A stretch of DNA of 64,000 nt from Pegoplata infirma (lineage: Eukaryota > Arthropoda > Insecta > Diptera > Anthomyiidae). The DNA lies in contig OY992536.1 in NCBI GenBank assembly GCA_963921195.1, positions 176,150,995 through 176,214,994 of the forward strand. Direction: 5' to 3'. Shown here one piece after another: positions 34,923-46,500 of this stretch. Below the pieces are notes generated by a model that did not search any database, was not told the DNA's origin, and saw only the letters and a list, made by a program, of their open reading frames with translations. Both the position numbers and the translations under genes were made by a program. Each line of letters starts with the position of its first letter. Positions within the stretch are counted from its first letter, which is position 1.

Positions 34923-34956
34923 TATATGTATCCATATATGCTCATTTTTCACCGGG

Positions 34957-35540
34957 AATTGATAAAAAAAAAGTTTGATGAAAATAAAAAAATTTATAAA
35001 AAAAAAAAAAAAAATTTATGAAAAAAAAAATTGCTGGAAAAAACAATTTTATGGAATAAAAAATTGATGAAAAAAATTGATGAAAATAATTGATGAAAAA
35101 AATTGATGAAAATAATTGATGAAAAAAATTGATGAAAAAAATTTTTAAAATAAAAAAATTTATAAAAAAAAAAGTTTATGAAAAAAAAAAATTTTTTGAT
35201 GAAAAAAAAGGTTTGATGAAAAAAAAATTCTGGAAAAAAAAATTTGATGGAATAGAGAATTGATGAAAAAATTGATTAATAAAAAAAAATTAATGAAAAA
35301 AAAAATTATGATAAAAAAAATATTGTGAAAAAAAAAAAATTTTATGAAAAAAAATTGATAAAAAAAAATTGATACAAAAAAAAAATTTATAAAAAAAAAA
35401 TTATGAAAAAAAAATTAAATGAAAAAAAAAAATTTGATGAAAAAAAATTGATGAAAAAAAAAATTTTATGGAAAAAAAAATTTATGAAAAAAAAAAATTA
35501 AAAAAAAAAAATTTGTTTTTTGTTGAAAAATAATTATGTT
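34957..35540. repeat. GATGAAAAAA simple repeat, right side
   Basis: Continuation of the A-rich tract at 31251-31508, with many GATGAAAAA units (for example about 35060-35135). Confidence 0.75.
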
Positions 35541-35599
35541 ACTTTTTATTCACCAGCTGGTGAAAAACGGTTTTATTCACCACGAGGTGAATTATTATC

Positions 35600-35765
35600 C
35601 ATTTTAAAAACCCAAGTTATTAAAATTTTTGGTTTTAAAAAATTGAAAATAGTAATTCTTGTTTTCTTTTTCGTTAATTGTTAGCTTATATAGTCAAAAT
35701 GAGGTGGCGTCCTGCTACTTTTTTAAAATTAGACACCAGCCTAAAAACATTATCATGTTAAAAAT
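35600..35765 (-). repeat. Dispersed repeat, copy 1 of 2
   Basis: Complement of 50265-50400: AGTAATTCTTGTTTTCTTTTT, AATTGTTAGCTTATATAGTC and TTAGACACCAGCCTAAAAACA pair with words in that region. Short non-coding repeat, family unknown. Confidence 0.55.
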
Positions 35766-35777
35766 ATTTATTTTTTT

Positions 35778-36835
35778 TAGGGATGTGCGATTAATCGATT
35801 ATTCGAGCACTCTGATTAATCAAAATTCTGATTAATCAATTAATCGATTAATCATAAATTCTGATTAATCAAAACAATGATTAATCGATTAATTTCAATT
35901 TTGAATAATCAAAACTCATGATTAATTGATTAATCAGAAAGTTAAATATTCAAAAATTTGAATAATTGAATAAATTTTGTTTGTTTATTTTTTGTTATTT
36001 TTTGTTTTGCTTTTTAATTTTTGGGCTTGAACAATTTTGTAAATACATACATTTTAAAATGTTTTTAAAGATATTTTAAGAAAATTAAAAGCTTCGTTTT
36101 AATAAATCTTTAAACTTACTTGGACCCTAATTCTTATCCCAGATTCAAATAAACCCTTCTGTAGTAAAGAAGATCCAGGCAGATCATCTATAAGAAATCT
36201 TCGTAATGTGGTAACTTTTAGAAGAGGCTATAAAATCTCAGTTAAAAAAAATCCACAGATTTTGAGAAAATTAAATAAATTTTGTGTCGAATAAATATTA
36301 AATCTAAAAAGAAGTGGATCCCATATGACTCCAAACATTTATTGACCTAAATATTAATATAATGGGGCCATTACATATATGCAGCCGGGGCCAAAAACGT
36401 ATTGTACATGATCTGTGGCTCTTTCGTCGCAGTGAACCATTAATCTTTAATAATTATATTGAACATGGGTGCATTAGAATGATATGTTGATCTTATTGAC
36501 AGATGCAACGCGCATGCTTTGGAAGCATATCATTCTGCCTTAAATGTATAAACCCAATCTTGTCCTTTCGCTGGACTTTTACATATTTAATAAAACTATT
36601 TTTATTTCAATCTAAATAAATTAATGCTTTTGTTTGTACAAAATATTTTTCTATTTTTGTTGTTTTCAAGATTTTTCAAAATTGAATAAAATTATTCAAA
36701 GTTGAATATTCAAAATTCAAATTACTTGATTAATCATAGTTCTGATTAATCATAAAGTATGATTAATCGATTAATTGATTAATCAAAATACTGATTAATC
36801 AAAAAATTAATTATTCAATTAATCGCACATCCCTA
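35778..36835. mobile_element. hAT-type MITE with GATTAATCGATTAATC ends
   Basis: Termini TAGGGATGTGCGATTAAT and the complement ATTAATCGCACATCCCTA; TAGGG fits YARNG. Exact 8-bp duplication ATTTTTTT (35770-35777 and 36836-36843), weaker evidence than the others because of low complexity. Both ends carry many copies of GATTAATC/TTAATCGATTAA. The centre (36050-36600) is more complex unique sequence without an ORF. Confidence 0.8.
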
Positions 36836-36959
36836 ATTTTTTTCATAATTTTTGGGGTTCCATTAAATAGGTAACCAAAAATTACCAAAATCGATGATTT
36901 AGACTACTACAAGAGCACAGTGGTGTATGAGCATTTTAGATTAAACATAATAACCAGAA

Positions 36960-37440
36960 AAATCGAAATCTGAGACATTTTCTATGAAAAAAATTTCTAC
37001 GAATCTGAAAAGCGCTCAGAATAAAAAATTTTCCTCTAGGAAAAATGTCCCTCAGTCTAAACTTTTTCTATATAAAAAATGTTTTAGAATTTAAGACTCG
37101 TTCTATAGGAAAAATATCTAAGAATCTGAGACTTCTTCTTCAAGATAAATTGTATGATCATTTTGGATTTTTTATAGAAAAATATCTTTGTAGGAAAAAT
37201 GTTTCATTATCAAATTAATTTTTTTACATAAGAAATGCTTCAAAAACTGCAACTTTTACTATAGGCCAATATTATTAGAACCTGAGAGTTCTTTTAAATT
37301 GTCTCTGAATCTACAACTTTACTATAGAAAATTTGTCTCATAATCTAAAAGTTTTTCATTAGGATAATTGTCTCAGAATCGGCCACTTTATCTATGGGAA
37401 AATTGTATTAGAATTTCAGACTTTTTCTATAGAAACAAGT
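36960..37440. repeat. TCAGA-type degenerate tandem array, block 5
   Basis: About 14 diverged units of the AGAAAAATGTCTCAGAATCT type, outside the large duplicated segment and outside any transposon that I can delimit, showing that the array spreads or arises independently. Confidence 0.65.
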
Positions 37441-37449
37441 TAGAAAATT

Positions 37450-38040
37450 ATAGTCGGTCAAAACCAACCATATAATACCCTACACCGGAGTTTCCCGGAA
37501 AATGGGTCCCAAGTGCAAACCTGGACGGATGGTATCTATTTTTTGTTAAATCTTTAATAAGTGTAAAAAACACCCAAAAACCAAGTTTTAGTGAATTAGG
37601 CTTCTACTTGTTGCAAATACACCGCTTTAACTGATTATCGGGAGAAAATTTTATATGGGTCTAGGTCCAAAAATGGTCCAATAATAATCAGATTTTAATG
37701 GACAGATTTTTTTCAATTTCATTAGGCTTCGTCCTTCGTCCAAAAGAAGCTTAATTTTAAAATTTGAGTCGAATCGTTGATAATTGCGACCTGTATCGTG
37801 TTTACACCGTTACATGGACAGATGGACAGACAGACGGACGGACGGACGGACAGACTGATGGACGTACCGACGGACATTGCTAAATCGACTCAAAAAATGA
37901 TTCTGAGTCGACCGGTATACTTGAAGGTGGTTATTGGACCAATATTTTGGGTAGTTACAAACATCAGCACAAAGAGTTGTGTAAGGCATAAAAATGTCTG
38001 TGAGACTTTTTTGAGCAAAAATTTGTAAAAAAAAAAAATT
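37450..38040 (-). repeat. DINE-1/mini-me-like repeat with GGAC microsatellite
   Basis: Begins TAATACCCTACACCGGAG and carries a (GGAC)n/(AGAC)n microsatellite at about 37806-37860, then GACATTGCTAAATCGACTC, GGTTATTGGACCAATATTTTG and GTTACAAACATCAGCAC. This order (unique core, PuPy microsatellite, conserved tail) resembles fly mini-me/DINE-1 repeats but differs in sequence from the 40.7-47.3 kb family. The ORFs here read through the microsatellite (TDGQTD-like) and are spurious. Confidence 0.55.
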
Positions 38041-39085
38041 TAAATATTTTTTTTTATTTAATTTTTTAATTTTTACTAACAATTTCATTTGGAATAATTT
38101 TTTATTAAAAAAAAGTTGCCACTTTGAGGGTAAAATGATAAAGTATACCATGGTTGGAGAGTCTGAAAAAAATCAAAATTATTTTGAAATATTTAATCTA
38201 AAACACTGTGCTCTATGTGCACGTGAGTTTTATATTTAAGGGTTTTACTTAACTCTTCCTATCACTTGGGAAATACAAATTTACACAAACGTGTAAATGT
38301 ATGCGTTATTGTGTGTATATAAGTAGTAGTAGCTTCTATTTATATTTTTTTGCTAAAGTATGTACAATGTACATATAAATATATTTTATACGAATGTTAT
38401 TTAGTCTTAATATTTATATGCTTTTTTGCCTGCTTATTGTTATTTGTCTACAACACACACATACAAATAACCGAGTAGTTTGTATAATGTTCGTAAAACT
38501 ACTACTACTATGACACACTATTTCCGGTAATAAGGTTTTCTTCCTTTCAGCAAACTCACACTTGTTTATTTCTTTGGTGTTATGTCTTTATTTTTTTTAT
38601 ATCGTTTTCTTTTCATTTTATATTTTGCTTCCATTTCTACACTTGGCACACTTAACATTGTTAATAAATATCGTAAATTTACTTTAATGTTGGTTGTTTT
38701 TCAAAACAATAGACTTTATTGTGTGGTATTTAAACTTGTACTATTTGGGTGTAAGTAGTTGGTAGTGTGTACCTTTAGGCCATATGATTTATATGGAGAT
38801 TAAAAAACTGACAAAAGCCAAACACAGTTTTTCTTGTTAAATTATTTTAATATGGCTATGGTTAAAAATACTGAAGAGTTTATTTTTAGCTTAATATTTA
38901 ACTAACTTAAATTGAAATAGGCTATAGTTTTAATTCGCAAAATTGGTGCGTAATGATATTTTAAGAAAAGAAAGGAATTGATTCGAAATTGCATTGAGGC
39001 AGTGTCAGTGGCCTTCATTCTGGCTCTGCACTGATTTGAATTAGAAACAAAAAACACAGTGAAAAAACACACGGACTTGACTGTA
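38041..39085. other. AT-rich DNA with short CA/TA runs
   Basis: No repeat family or gene recognised. Contains (TAG)n near 38321, CACACACATACAAATAA near 38453 and poly-T runs. It is the longest stretch on the right half of the window without an obvious transposon signature, so it is the best candidate for original host (intronic or intergenic) sequence. Confidence 0.4.
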
Positions 39086-39091
39086 TGGGTA

Positions 39092-39390
39092 AAGATTAGA
39101 GATGGCCGCTGTTCACGTGATTTGCATGATTCAAGTGAATCACGCGTGAGTGATTTTCATTTCAATCACGTGATTGTGAGTAAAAATGATTAATAAGTTT
39201 TTTGTCTGAATTTCCGAGAGTTGAATTTTTATATAATCAGCTAACAAAAATATTAATACGTATTCGACTCTACTCTCATTGTGAATTAAAAAACGAAAAC
39301 TGATGATCGTGATCTTACTACGATGGTACAATTTTCGACTTTTAATTCCCAATGAGAGTTGAGTCAAATATGTATTAATATTTTAGTTTG
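39092..39390. repeat. CACGTGATT palindromes and a short foldback
   Basis: TAGAGATGGCCGCTGTTCACGTGA at about 39097 resembles the left end of a hAT-type MITE, and is followed by AATCACGCGTGAGTGATT and CAATCACGTGATTG. No matching right end exists in the window. Then a foldback: AATATTAATACGTATTCGAC with CTCTCATTGTGAATTAAAA pairs with 39340-39386. Probably the broken left end of one element plus a foldback joined to the next entry. Confidence 0.5.
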
Positions 39391-39391
39391 A

Positions 39392-39590
39392 TCATTAACG
39401 ATTGTCATTGAAGACCCTTTGCTACATTTAGTATTTGGTTTTCATTTTTGCTAAAAATCTTGACAATGGGATCTGACAAATCCCGAAACACGTGTCGATT
39501 AAGTCTTGCAAAAAATGACCAACATAAATAAATTTAAAACAGAAAATTAATTTTCTTGAAAATTGTTCTATGAAAATATCATACACTCAA
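39392..39590. repeat. Partial copy of the 2.4-3.2 kb foldback family
   Basis: Reads ATTAACGATTGTCATT, ACCCTTTGCTACAT, TTGACAATGGGATCTGAC, CACGTGTCGATTAAGTCTTG, ACCAACATAAATAAATTTAA, the same as the loop and right inner arm at 2640-2810. The matching left arm is missing, so this copy no longer folds back. Confidence 0.75.
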
Positions 39591-39593
39591 AAT

Positions 39594-40336
39594 AATACAT
39601 TAGTAGATTTACTAATTTTTTTATGCTAATGCTGGTTAGCTAACTTTTAGCTAATTTTTAGTTGAGATTAGCATGTAAGCAAAAATATCTTGTAAACTTC
39701 ATTTAGCGCATTAGCAATTTTAAACAAAATTTGAACTAATTTTGTTTGCTTAATTTAAAATTGAGTTGACCAAATTTTTACAAGCTATTTTGCTAATATT
39801 AGCAAAAATAAATGGTATTTTTTTTTTTATTTTCAGAAAACTTAAAATGGCGCTATCTCGGAAACTAAGCCAGATAGAGCAAAATGGAGGCCTTTTTTGG
39901 TTCTCGGGCTCTCTCTTCATAGTATCGCCATTCATCTTCACATGCGTGGACCCTAATGGGTCCTAACTTTGGATCCAAAAAAGTTAGCTTTCCCGAAAAT
40001 TTTAAATTGCTCATATCTCGGTAAATATTGCCAACACAACAAAAACTCCAAAAGCATTTTTGTAGCTCTCAACACGTAGAACAAGACAAAATAATCAAAA
40101 GCTCTCCGAGTAATATTTTTAAAGATATCGGGTTTTGTAATTCTCAAAACCCCGGTGGTCCCCTAAAATCACGTATCTCAAAAACTAAGCAAGGTAGAGC
40201 GAAACGGACACAAATTTTGGATCAAAAACTATGACGATTTTTAAGGAACCCAACTAGGTCTAGGCCCATCGGGGTCTGGACCTATCGGGTCGGTTTACAA
40301 GCTATTTTTGCTAATATTAGTTTTTTTTTTTGAGTG
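39594..40336. mobile_element. TA-flanked MITE with CACTCAAAA ends
   Basis: Termini CACTCAAAATAATAC and TTTTTTTTTTTGAGTG, with TA at 39592-39593 and 40337-40338. GCTAATATTAG-type words repeat near both ends (AGCTAACTTTTAGCTAA near 39646). The centre (39840-40290) has the more complex sequence GGCGCTATCTCGGAAACTAAG and CACGTATCTCAAAAACTAAG, two diverged copies of one unit. Four overlapping short frames on both strands have no coding character. The ends resemble those of 50466-50714. Confidence 0.7.
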
Positions 40337-40338
40337 TA

Positions 40339-40700
40339 CAACCTGTATCGAAGTATACGGTACACATGTTTTTTTTTCGCTAGACATTTAGTGTGGAATG
40401 CCTCATATTAGAGAAACAATTTACCATTAACAAAGCAAACTGGCATTTAAAATCCTACTGATAAAGACAGTTATAGTAGGTTTCCAGTGGCATGATTTGG
40501 GCATAATTTGAGGAAATCATGTCATTTTCTACATGTTTTCCCATACATTTTTCATATGCGCAAAATATCTCAAATTGGGTGTTTTGGTACAAAACATGTC
40601 GACTTTTTAAACTCACCACTTGTTTTGGTCAGTGCAACACTGTATTTTATATTCGAAAATAAAAGCTATTCATTCATAGTGAGTGTTCGCTAGAAGAAGA
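40339..40700. other. Unclassified stretch
   Basis: The first 100 bp resemble 5730-5820 (CGCTAGACATTTAGTGTGGAA against CGCTGGACATTTTGTGTTGAA). The rest has no recognisable feature; the 61-codon frame at 40508-40693 lacks any motif. Confidence 0.35.
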
Positions 40701-40704
40701 CATT

Positions 40705-41336
40705 TTATTTTTTTTATACCCTCCACTCTAGTGATTGAGGGTATATATAAGTTTGTCATTCTGTTTGTAACTCATCGAAATATCGATCTGGGACCCCATA
40801 AAGTATATATATTCATGATCCCCGATCGATTTTAAGACATTCTAGCGATGTCCGTCTGTCCGTCTGTCCGTCTGTCCGTCTGTCCGTCTGTCTGTCTGTC
40901 TGAGGAAAATGCTGTCGCGGACAAAATATTGCACAGAGATGACTGAAACTTAACATATTTATTGGAAGTTCTACCGAGAAGTTTGGTGTTGCATTTGAGC
41001 GATATCGGTTCTGCGGTTCAAAAGTTATGAACGAAAATGTAAGCACACCTCAAAAATAGCAGTACATTCAACATAACCTAAAAATACAAAATGCTTTAAT
41101 TCGGCTTCTGGTTGGCATATGTGAACGTAATTGAACACCAAATGGTATTTAAACAAGTACGAACACAAAAAAAATAAAAAATCGCGGATTTTTTTTACCA
41201 AAATTTTTTTTCGCGAAATTTTTTTTTTTTTTTCAAAAGTAATTTCCTTTTAAATAAAGTTTTTTGCAATAATCTTTTTGAAATTGTGGAGGGTATCACT
41301 ACATTCGGCAAGGCCGAATTTAACTTTTTTACTTGT
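40705..41336 (+). mobile_element. DINE-1-like (Helentron-associated-type) repeat, copy 1
   Basis: Order of parts: TATACCCTCCACTCTAGTG, GAGGGTATATATAAGTTTG, TCATTCTGTTTGTAACTC, ATCGATCTGGGACCCCATA, GATTTTAAGACATTCTAGCG, a (GTCCGTCT)n microsatellite at 40850-40900, a 250-bp core (CTTAACATATTTATTGGAAG, GCGATATCGGTTCTGCGG, GGTTGGCATATGTGAACG), then TGTGGAGGGTATCACTAC and the 3' hairpin ATTCGGCAAGGCCGAAT followed by TTAACTTTTTTACTTG. Three copies in this window share both ends. Non-coding; the 77-codon frame reads the microsatellite as TDRQTDRR. Confidence 0.7.
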
Positions 41337-41664
41337 TATTATTAAAATAATTTACAATTGGTTGTTTAAGCATCTTTATTTAATTATAACAAACTACAAA
41401 ATTAATTGTTTTTGGTAACTATTTTCTTAATTTTGTTGTTTTAACTATTATCTAGAGAAAACGTCAAATTAATCACAAAAATTCGTAATTAATTTGACGT
41501 TGCAAATCACTTCAACTTGAGTGGAAACAGCTCGAAGTGTTTTGCTCATATGAAGTGTTGTTGATCTCGATGGAAACATGGTTTTAAACTGGAACTGTCC
41601 GAAACCGGTATAGGAACCACAGCTTTTAGAAATTAAATGTTTCTTCTACACTGTTCTAACAGAA
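41337..41664. other. Spacer between inverted DINE-like copies, with a hairpin
   Basis: About 330 bp separating two inverted repeats. It contains a perfect 13-bp stem ACGTCAAATTAAT/ATTAATTTGACGT at about 41459-41501 around a CACAAAAATTCGT-type loop. Nothing coding. Confidence 0.5.
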
Positions 41665-42315
41665 ACAAGTAAAAAAGTTAAATTCGGCATTGCCGAATGT
41701 AGTGATACCCTCCACAATTTCAAAAAGATTATTGCAAACAACTTTATTTAAAAGGAAATTACTTTTGAAAAAAAAAAAAATTGAAAAAAAATTTCCGCGA
41801 AAAAAAATTTTGGTAAAAAAAAAATCCGCGATTATTTTCTTTTTTTGTCAAAAAATATGTTCGTACTTGTTTAAATACCATTTGGTGCTCAATTATGTTC
41901 ACATATGTCAACCGGAAGCCGAATTAAAGCATTTTGTATTTTTAGGTTATGTTGAATGTACTGAAATTTTTGAGGTGTGCTTACATTTTCGTTCATAACT
42001 TTTGAACCGCTGAACCGATATCGCTCAAATGCAATACCAAACTTCTCGGGAGAACTTCCAATATATATGTTAAGTTTCAGTCATCTCTGTGCAATATTTT
42101 GTCCGCGAGAGCATTTTCCACAGACAGACAGACAGACAGACGGACAGACGGACAGAAGGACAGACGGACAGACGGACATCGCTAGAATGTCTTAAAATCG
42201 ATCGGGCATCATGAATATATGTACTTTATGGGGTCCCAGACCGATATTTCGATGAGTTACAAACGGAATGACAAACTTATATATACCCTCTATCACTAAG
42301 TGGAGGGTATAAAAA
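41665..42315 (-). mobile_element. DINE-1-like repeat, copy 2 (inverted)
   Basis: Inverted relative to copy 1, about 330 bp away: the 3' hairpin (ATTCGGCATTGCCGAAT) is at 41680-41697, the microsatellite (CAGACAGACGGACAGACGG) is at about 42121-42177, and the 5' end TATACCCTCCACTTAGTG lies at 42291-42311. Identity with copy 1 is high along the entire length. The apparent ORFs (41690, 41977) lie within it. Confidence 0.7.
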
Positions 42316-42463
42316 CAACAAATAAAAGTAAAAATTTTGAAAAACTTTTTTTGAACGCATTTAAAATTTACAGAAATTAACAAACTTTCTTGCAAATTCT
42401 TCGTAGAAAGAACAGTGATTAATCTTATTTTGAAGTCCCGATTATTTGTTTACCCTCCACGTA

Positions 42464-43054
42464 CAAGGAAGGTATCTCACAGCTTACACTCCGATTGTCC
42501 TGCACTTTAAATATGTTATAGAGGAACAAAATCTAAGATTTACCGGTTTTTTTTATCGGCTATCGTGGAGGATAAAGTGGGGAAATGGGAGGGTGAAAAC
42601 TGATTTTTTTTTTTTTGGTTTTTTCGATTTTTTTCGTATTTCTTCCAAAGGAACTATATGAACATTATATATGGATGGAAAAGTTTTTTTAGGGCCTGTT
42701 CAATAGTGTGCCGAACTTGGCAAAATTATTTCTTTTAAGTTGGTTTTTGTCAAAAATGTGTAAATGTTGAGCTACTTTGTATGGAGAAGTATACACGTAC
42801 GATCCCCAAATTCATATATAATAATCTCTATTATGTTTAAGCCGACACGTGTGTTTGCTTTTGGCGGAATTCCTGTTAGTTCGGCTTTTATTCAGATTTC
42901 CCCGAAAGGCCATCATTTTTCATATGGTGGCAACCCTTTTTTAAACCACCGGGATAGCCGATAAAATGTAGCAGGTTTAACTTAGTGTTCGGTACCTATT
43001 AACATATATAAATTGCTGAGCAATCGGAATGTAAGCTATGGGATACCTTCCTTG
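42464..43054. mobile_element. MITE with CAAGGAAGGTAT ends and TTA target duplication
   Basis: Termini CAAGGAAGGTATCTCACAGC and the complement of CAAGGAAGGTATCCCATAGC, followed inward by TTACACTCCGATTG and CAATCGGAATGTAA. The intact DINE-like copies read CCACTTAGTGAT here; the occupied site reads CCACGTA...TTAGTGAT, consistent with a 3-bp TTA duplication whose left copy has one mutation. TWA duplication is the PIF/Harbinger hallmark. 591 bp, no transposase. Confidence 0.72.
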
Positions 43055-43562
43055 TTAGTGATAAAAGGAATACATAAGTTTGTCATTCTGTTTGTAACTC
43101 ATCGAAATATCGGTCAGGACCCCATAATGTACATATATTATTGATCAGTGATCGATTTTAAGACATTCTAGCAAAGTTCGGCTGTCCGTCTGTAGATATG
43201 GTGATCACGGCCAAACTACTAAACAGATATGGCAAAGACTTGGCATATGTACTTGTTGTTGCCCTATGTAGTTCAAAAGATATGAACGAAAATGTAAGGA
43301 CACCTCGAAAATTTTGGTACATTCAATATAACCTAAAATTCAAAATGCTTTAATTTGGCTGCTGGTTGACACATGTAAACAGAATTGAGCACCGGATGGT
43401 ATTTGAACAAGTACAAACACATTTTTGAACAAAAAAAAATGTCTCCTACTTGGGTAAATACCGGATGGTATTATTTTGCAACATTGCCAGACATGGTCTA
43501 TATTTTAGACACAAATGTTAGGTGTTGCCATATTTCCAAATATACTGATTATTGCCACATAG

Positions 43563-46500
43563 CACACAGGGCCAGCATGATCGTATTCCGGCCAAAAGTC
43601 TTTATCGTTGTTGGATCCGTCTGAAAATGTGCTTCTAAAGGAATTCGTGGTCGCTGATTTTAAAATTTAGCTAAAAACAAACAAAAAAAAAATGGCGCAT
43701 CCAATATGGCGGATAATTTTTTTTAATAATTGTCTGATTTAACTCAAATTTTGTTTTATGCGGGTCTTGGAGTTACTGAATAAGAATTGCTACTCCGAAT
43801 TTTGAAAAACAAAATGGCGGACTAAATATGCTTCTTAATGTTAAAAGAATGATCCAACTCAGGCCAAAAGTCTTTATCGTTGTTGGATCCGGCTGAAAAT
43901 GTGCTTCTAGAGTATTTCGGGGTCACTGATTTCAAAATTTAACTAAAAACAAAAAAAATCAAAATGGCGCATCCAATATGGCGGACAAATTTTTTTAATA
44001 ATTGTCTGATTTAACTCAAATTTTGTTTTAAGGGGGCCTTGGAGTTACTAAATCTGAATTACTAACGTGAATTTTGAAAAACAAAATGGCGGACTAAATA
44101 TGCTTAGTAAAGTTTGTTACAAGTAATTAAAAAACAGTTATATTCCTTTTCTTTGTTGAAGCTAGCTGAAAGTGTGGCCTAGTAAATTTCCGGGTCTGTT
44201 ATCTTAAAATCGAACTGATAAAATTCAATATGGCGGCTAGATTTCTTAACTTTGTCTGATCTAACTAAAAATTAGTTTTTAGAGTATTAAGAGTGTCTGA
44301 AGTTAAATCTACTCACATAATTTTTATATATGGGACATTCCAGGCCAAATCACTCACTTTTAGACCCGACCCCTTGCGATTTATTTTATTTTAGGATATG
44401 TTTTAGCACTTATTAAATGCAACTTGGACACCAATTTTCAGCCTTTTATTCCAAGATGGTGTTGAGTAATCAATTTTTCAAAATGGCGATTTTTTAAAAA
44501 AAATCAAAAAATTTAAATTTTCAATTAATTTTGACCAGTTAAAAATATAGATATCTTAAAAAAAGTTGGACAACGTTTTATTGGTATTAAAATGCAGTTT
44601 TAGAAAAAAAAAATACTAAAAAATTCTTCGAAGTAATTATCACTTATTTTTTAACGTTTAAAAATTAAAATCGACTTTTTGAAAAAGTCCGAAACCTTCG
44701 ATTTTTTTGTAAAAAACTCTAAAAATTCTACTCTAAATTACGCAACTTTTAAGCTATAACTCGAGATGTGATCACAATTCTTTCTATTTTTTTTTTCAAA
44801 TTTTTAAAATTGCACTTTTTATTTTTTGGGTCTGATTTTTTTTTGTGGAGCTTAAAAAAAAAAAAAAAAATTACTAGATACTGACCCTAACTTACCCAAG
44901 ATATATTCATTTGGAGGTAAAAATACGTCTCACAAAAATTAAGGACGATCGGACATGGGTAAGGCGTTCAGCATGGACCTTAAAATATTAAAAAAACGGA
45001 TTACAAGGAAAAATATGATTTTTCTTCTGTTTTCGCAATTTTTTTGGTATTTTGAATTAATTATAAATTCAAGTGGCTACAGAACTATGATGTGGAGTAA
45101 AATACCTTTCTAATAAGGTACTTAAACCTAAAATCGGTTAAAAATCAGCCAAGTTATTACAACTTCCCCAGGCATCTAACGAGTGTCACACCACGTGATT
45201 AATGAATTCGAGTCCCATTTTTTAAATTTATTGAAATTATCTACTTTAATAACATTTTTTTCTTATTCATGTTTCAGTGTAATGTTTTTTTTGTTTTTCC
45301 AAATTTAAAAATTAAAAATTTTAAAATGGAGATTTCAAAATAGTGTTGAAAAATGGAGGTATTTTTAGCATTAATTTAAATCATGTTAGCAAAACACAAT
45401 ATCATAAATAGTTGTCATCTAATAACATTTGAACTTGAAGAATAAAAAAATGTAATTTCAGTAGAAAATTTCAATAAATTTTTAAAATTGTATCGTATTG
45501 CTTAATCAAGTGGTCTGCCACACATTAGATGCCTGGGGAAGTTGTAATAACTTGGCTGATTTTCAACCGATTTTAGTTTCTGGTACCTTATTAGAGAGGC
45601 ATTTTACTCCGTATTATAATTCTGTAACCACTTGAATTTAAACTTAACTGAAAATACCAAAAAAATTTAGAAAACAGAAAAAAATCCATATTTTTCCTAG
45701 TAATCCGCTTTCTAAACTTCAAGGCCCATGCGGAACACCTTACCCATGTCCGATCGTTGTTAATGTCTGTGAGACGTATTTTTACCTCGAAATGAATATA
45801 TCTAGGGTAAGTTAGGGTCAGTATCTACCAACTTAATTTTTTTTAAGGACAATACAAAATAAATCAGAGTCAAAAAATATAAGGGGCAATTTTCAAAATT
45901 TAAAAAAAAAAATAGAACGAATTGCGATCACATCTCGGTTTATGGCTTAAAAGTTGCGTAATTTAGAGTAGAACTTTTAGACTTTTTAAAAAAAAAAATC
46001 GAAGGTTTCGGACTTTTTCAAAAAGTCGATTTTAATTTTAAAACGTTAAAAAATAAGTGATAATTACTTCGAATAATTTTTTAATATTTTTTTTCTAAAA
46101 CTACATTTAAATACCAACAAAACGTTGTCCAACTTTTTTTAAGATATCTAAAGTTTTAACTGGTCAAAATTAATTGAAAATTTCAAGTTTTTAATTTTTT
46201 TGAAAAAATCGCCATTTTGAAAAATTGATTACTGAACACCATCTTGGAATAAAAGGCTGAAAATTGGTGTCCAAGTTGCATTTAATAAGTACTAAAACAT
46301 ATCCAAAAATAAAATAAATCGAAAGGGGTCGGGTCTAAAAGTGAGTGATTTGGCTTGGAAAGCCCCATATATATATTTTTTATTTTTGATATAAATATGG
46401 AAATGGTGTAAATGACTTACTTAGTTTCAGAAAAGCTTTTGGAAATGGTGACGACGAATTATTTACTATTTTTCTTTATTTTGGAAATTCAATAAAAAAT

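Larger units (their letters stand above)
31509..34956. mobile_element. CATATATG MITE, split by two further insertions
   Basis: Termini CCCGGTGAAAAATGA (left) and TCATTTTTCACCGGG (right). The element proper (31509-31722 and 33870-33990, with a last piece 34925-34956) is filled with CATATATG/TCATATATG words. A hAT foldback (31723-33861) and a TA-flanked MITE (33993-34922) split it. Removing these gives a short, internally repetitive MITE of about 370 bp. No target duplication can be read because both flanks are low complexity. Confidence 0.7.

Noticed and set aside
40813..42195. ORFs with TDRQTDRR/QTDGQTD peptides
   Set aside because: Translation of the GTCCGTCT microsatellite inside DINE-1-like repeats.
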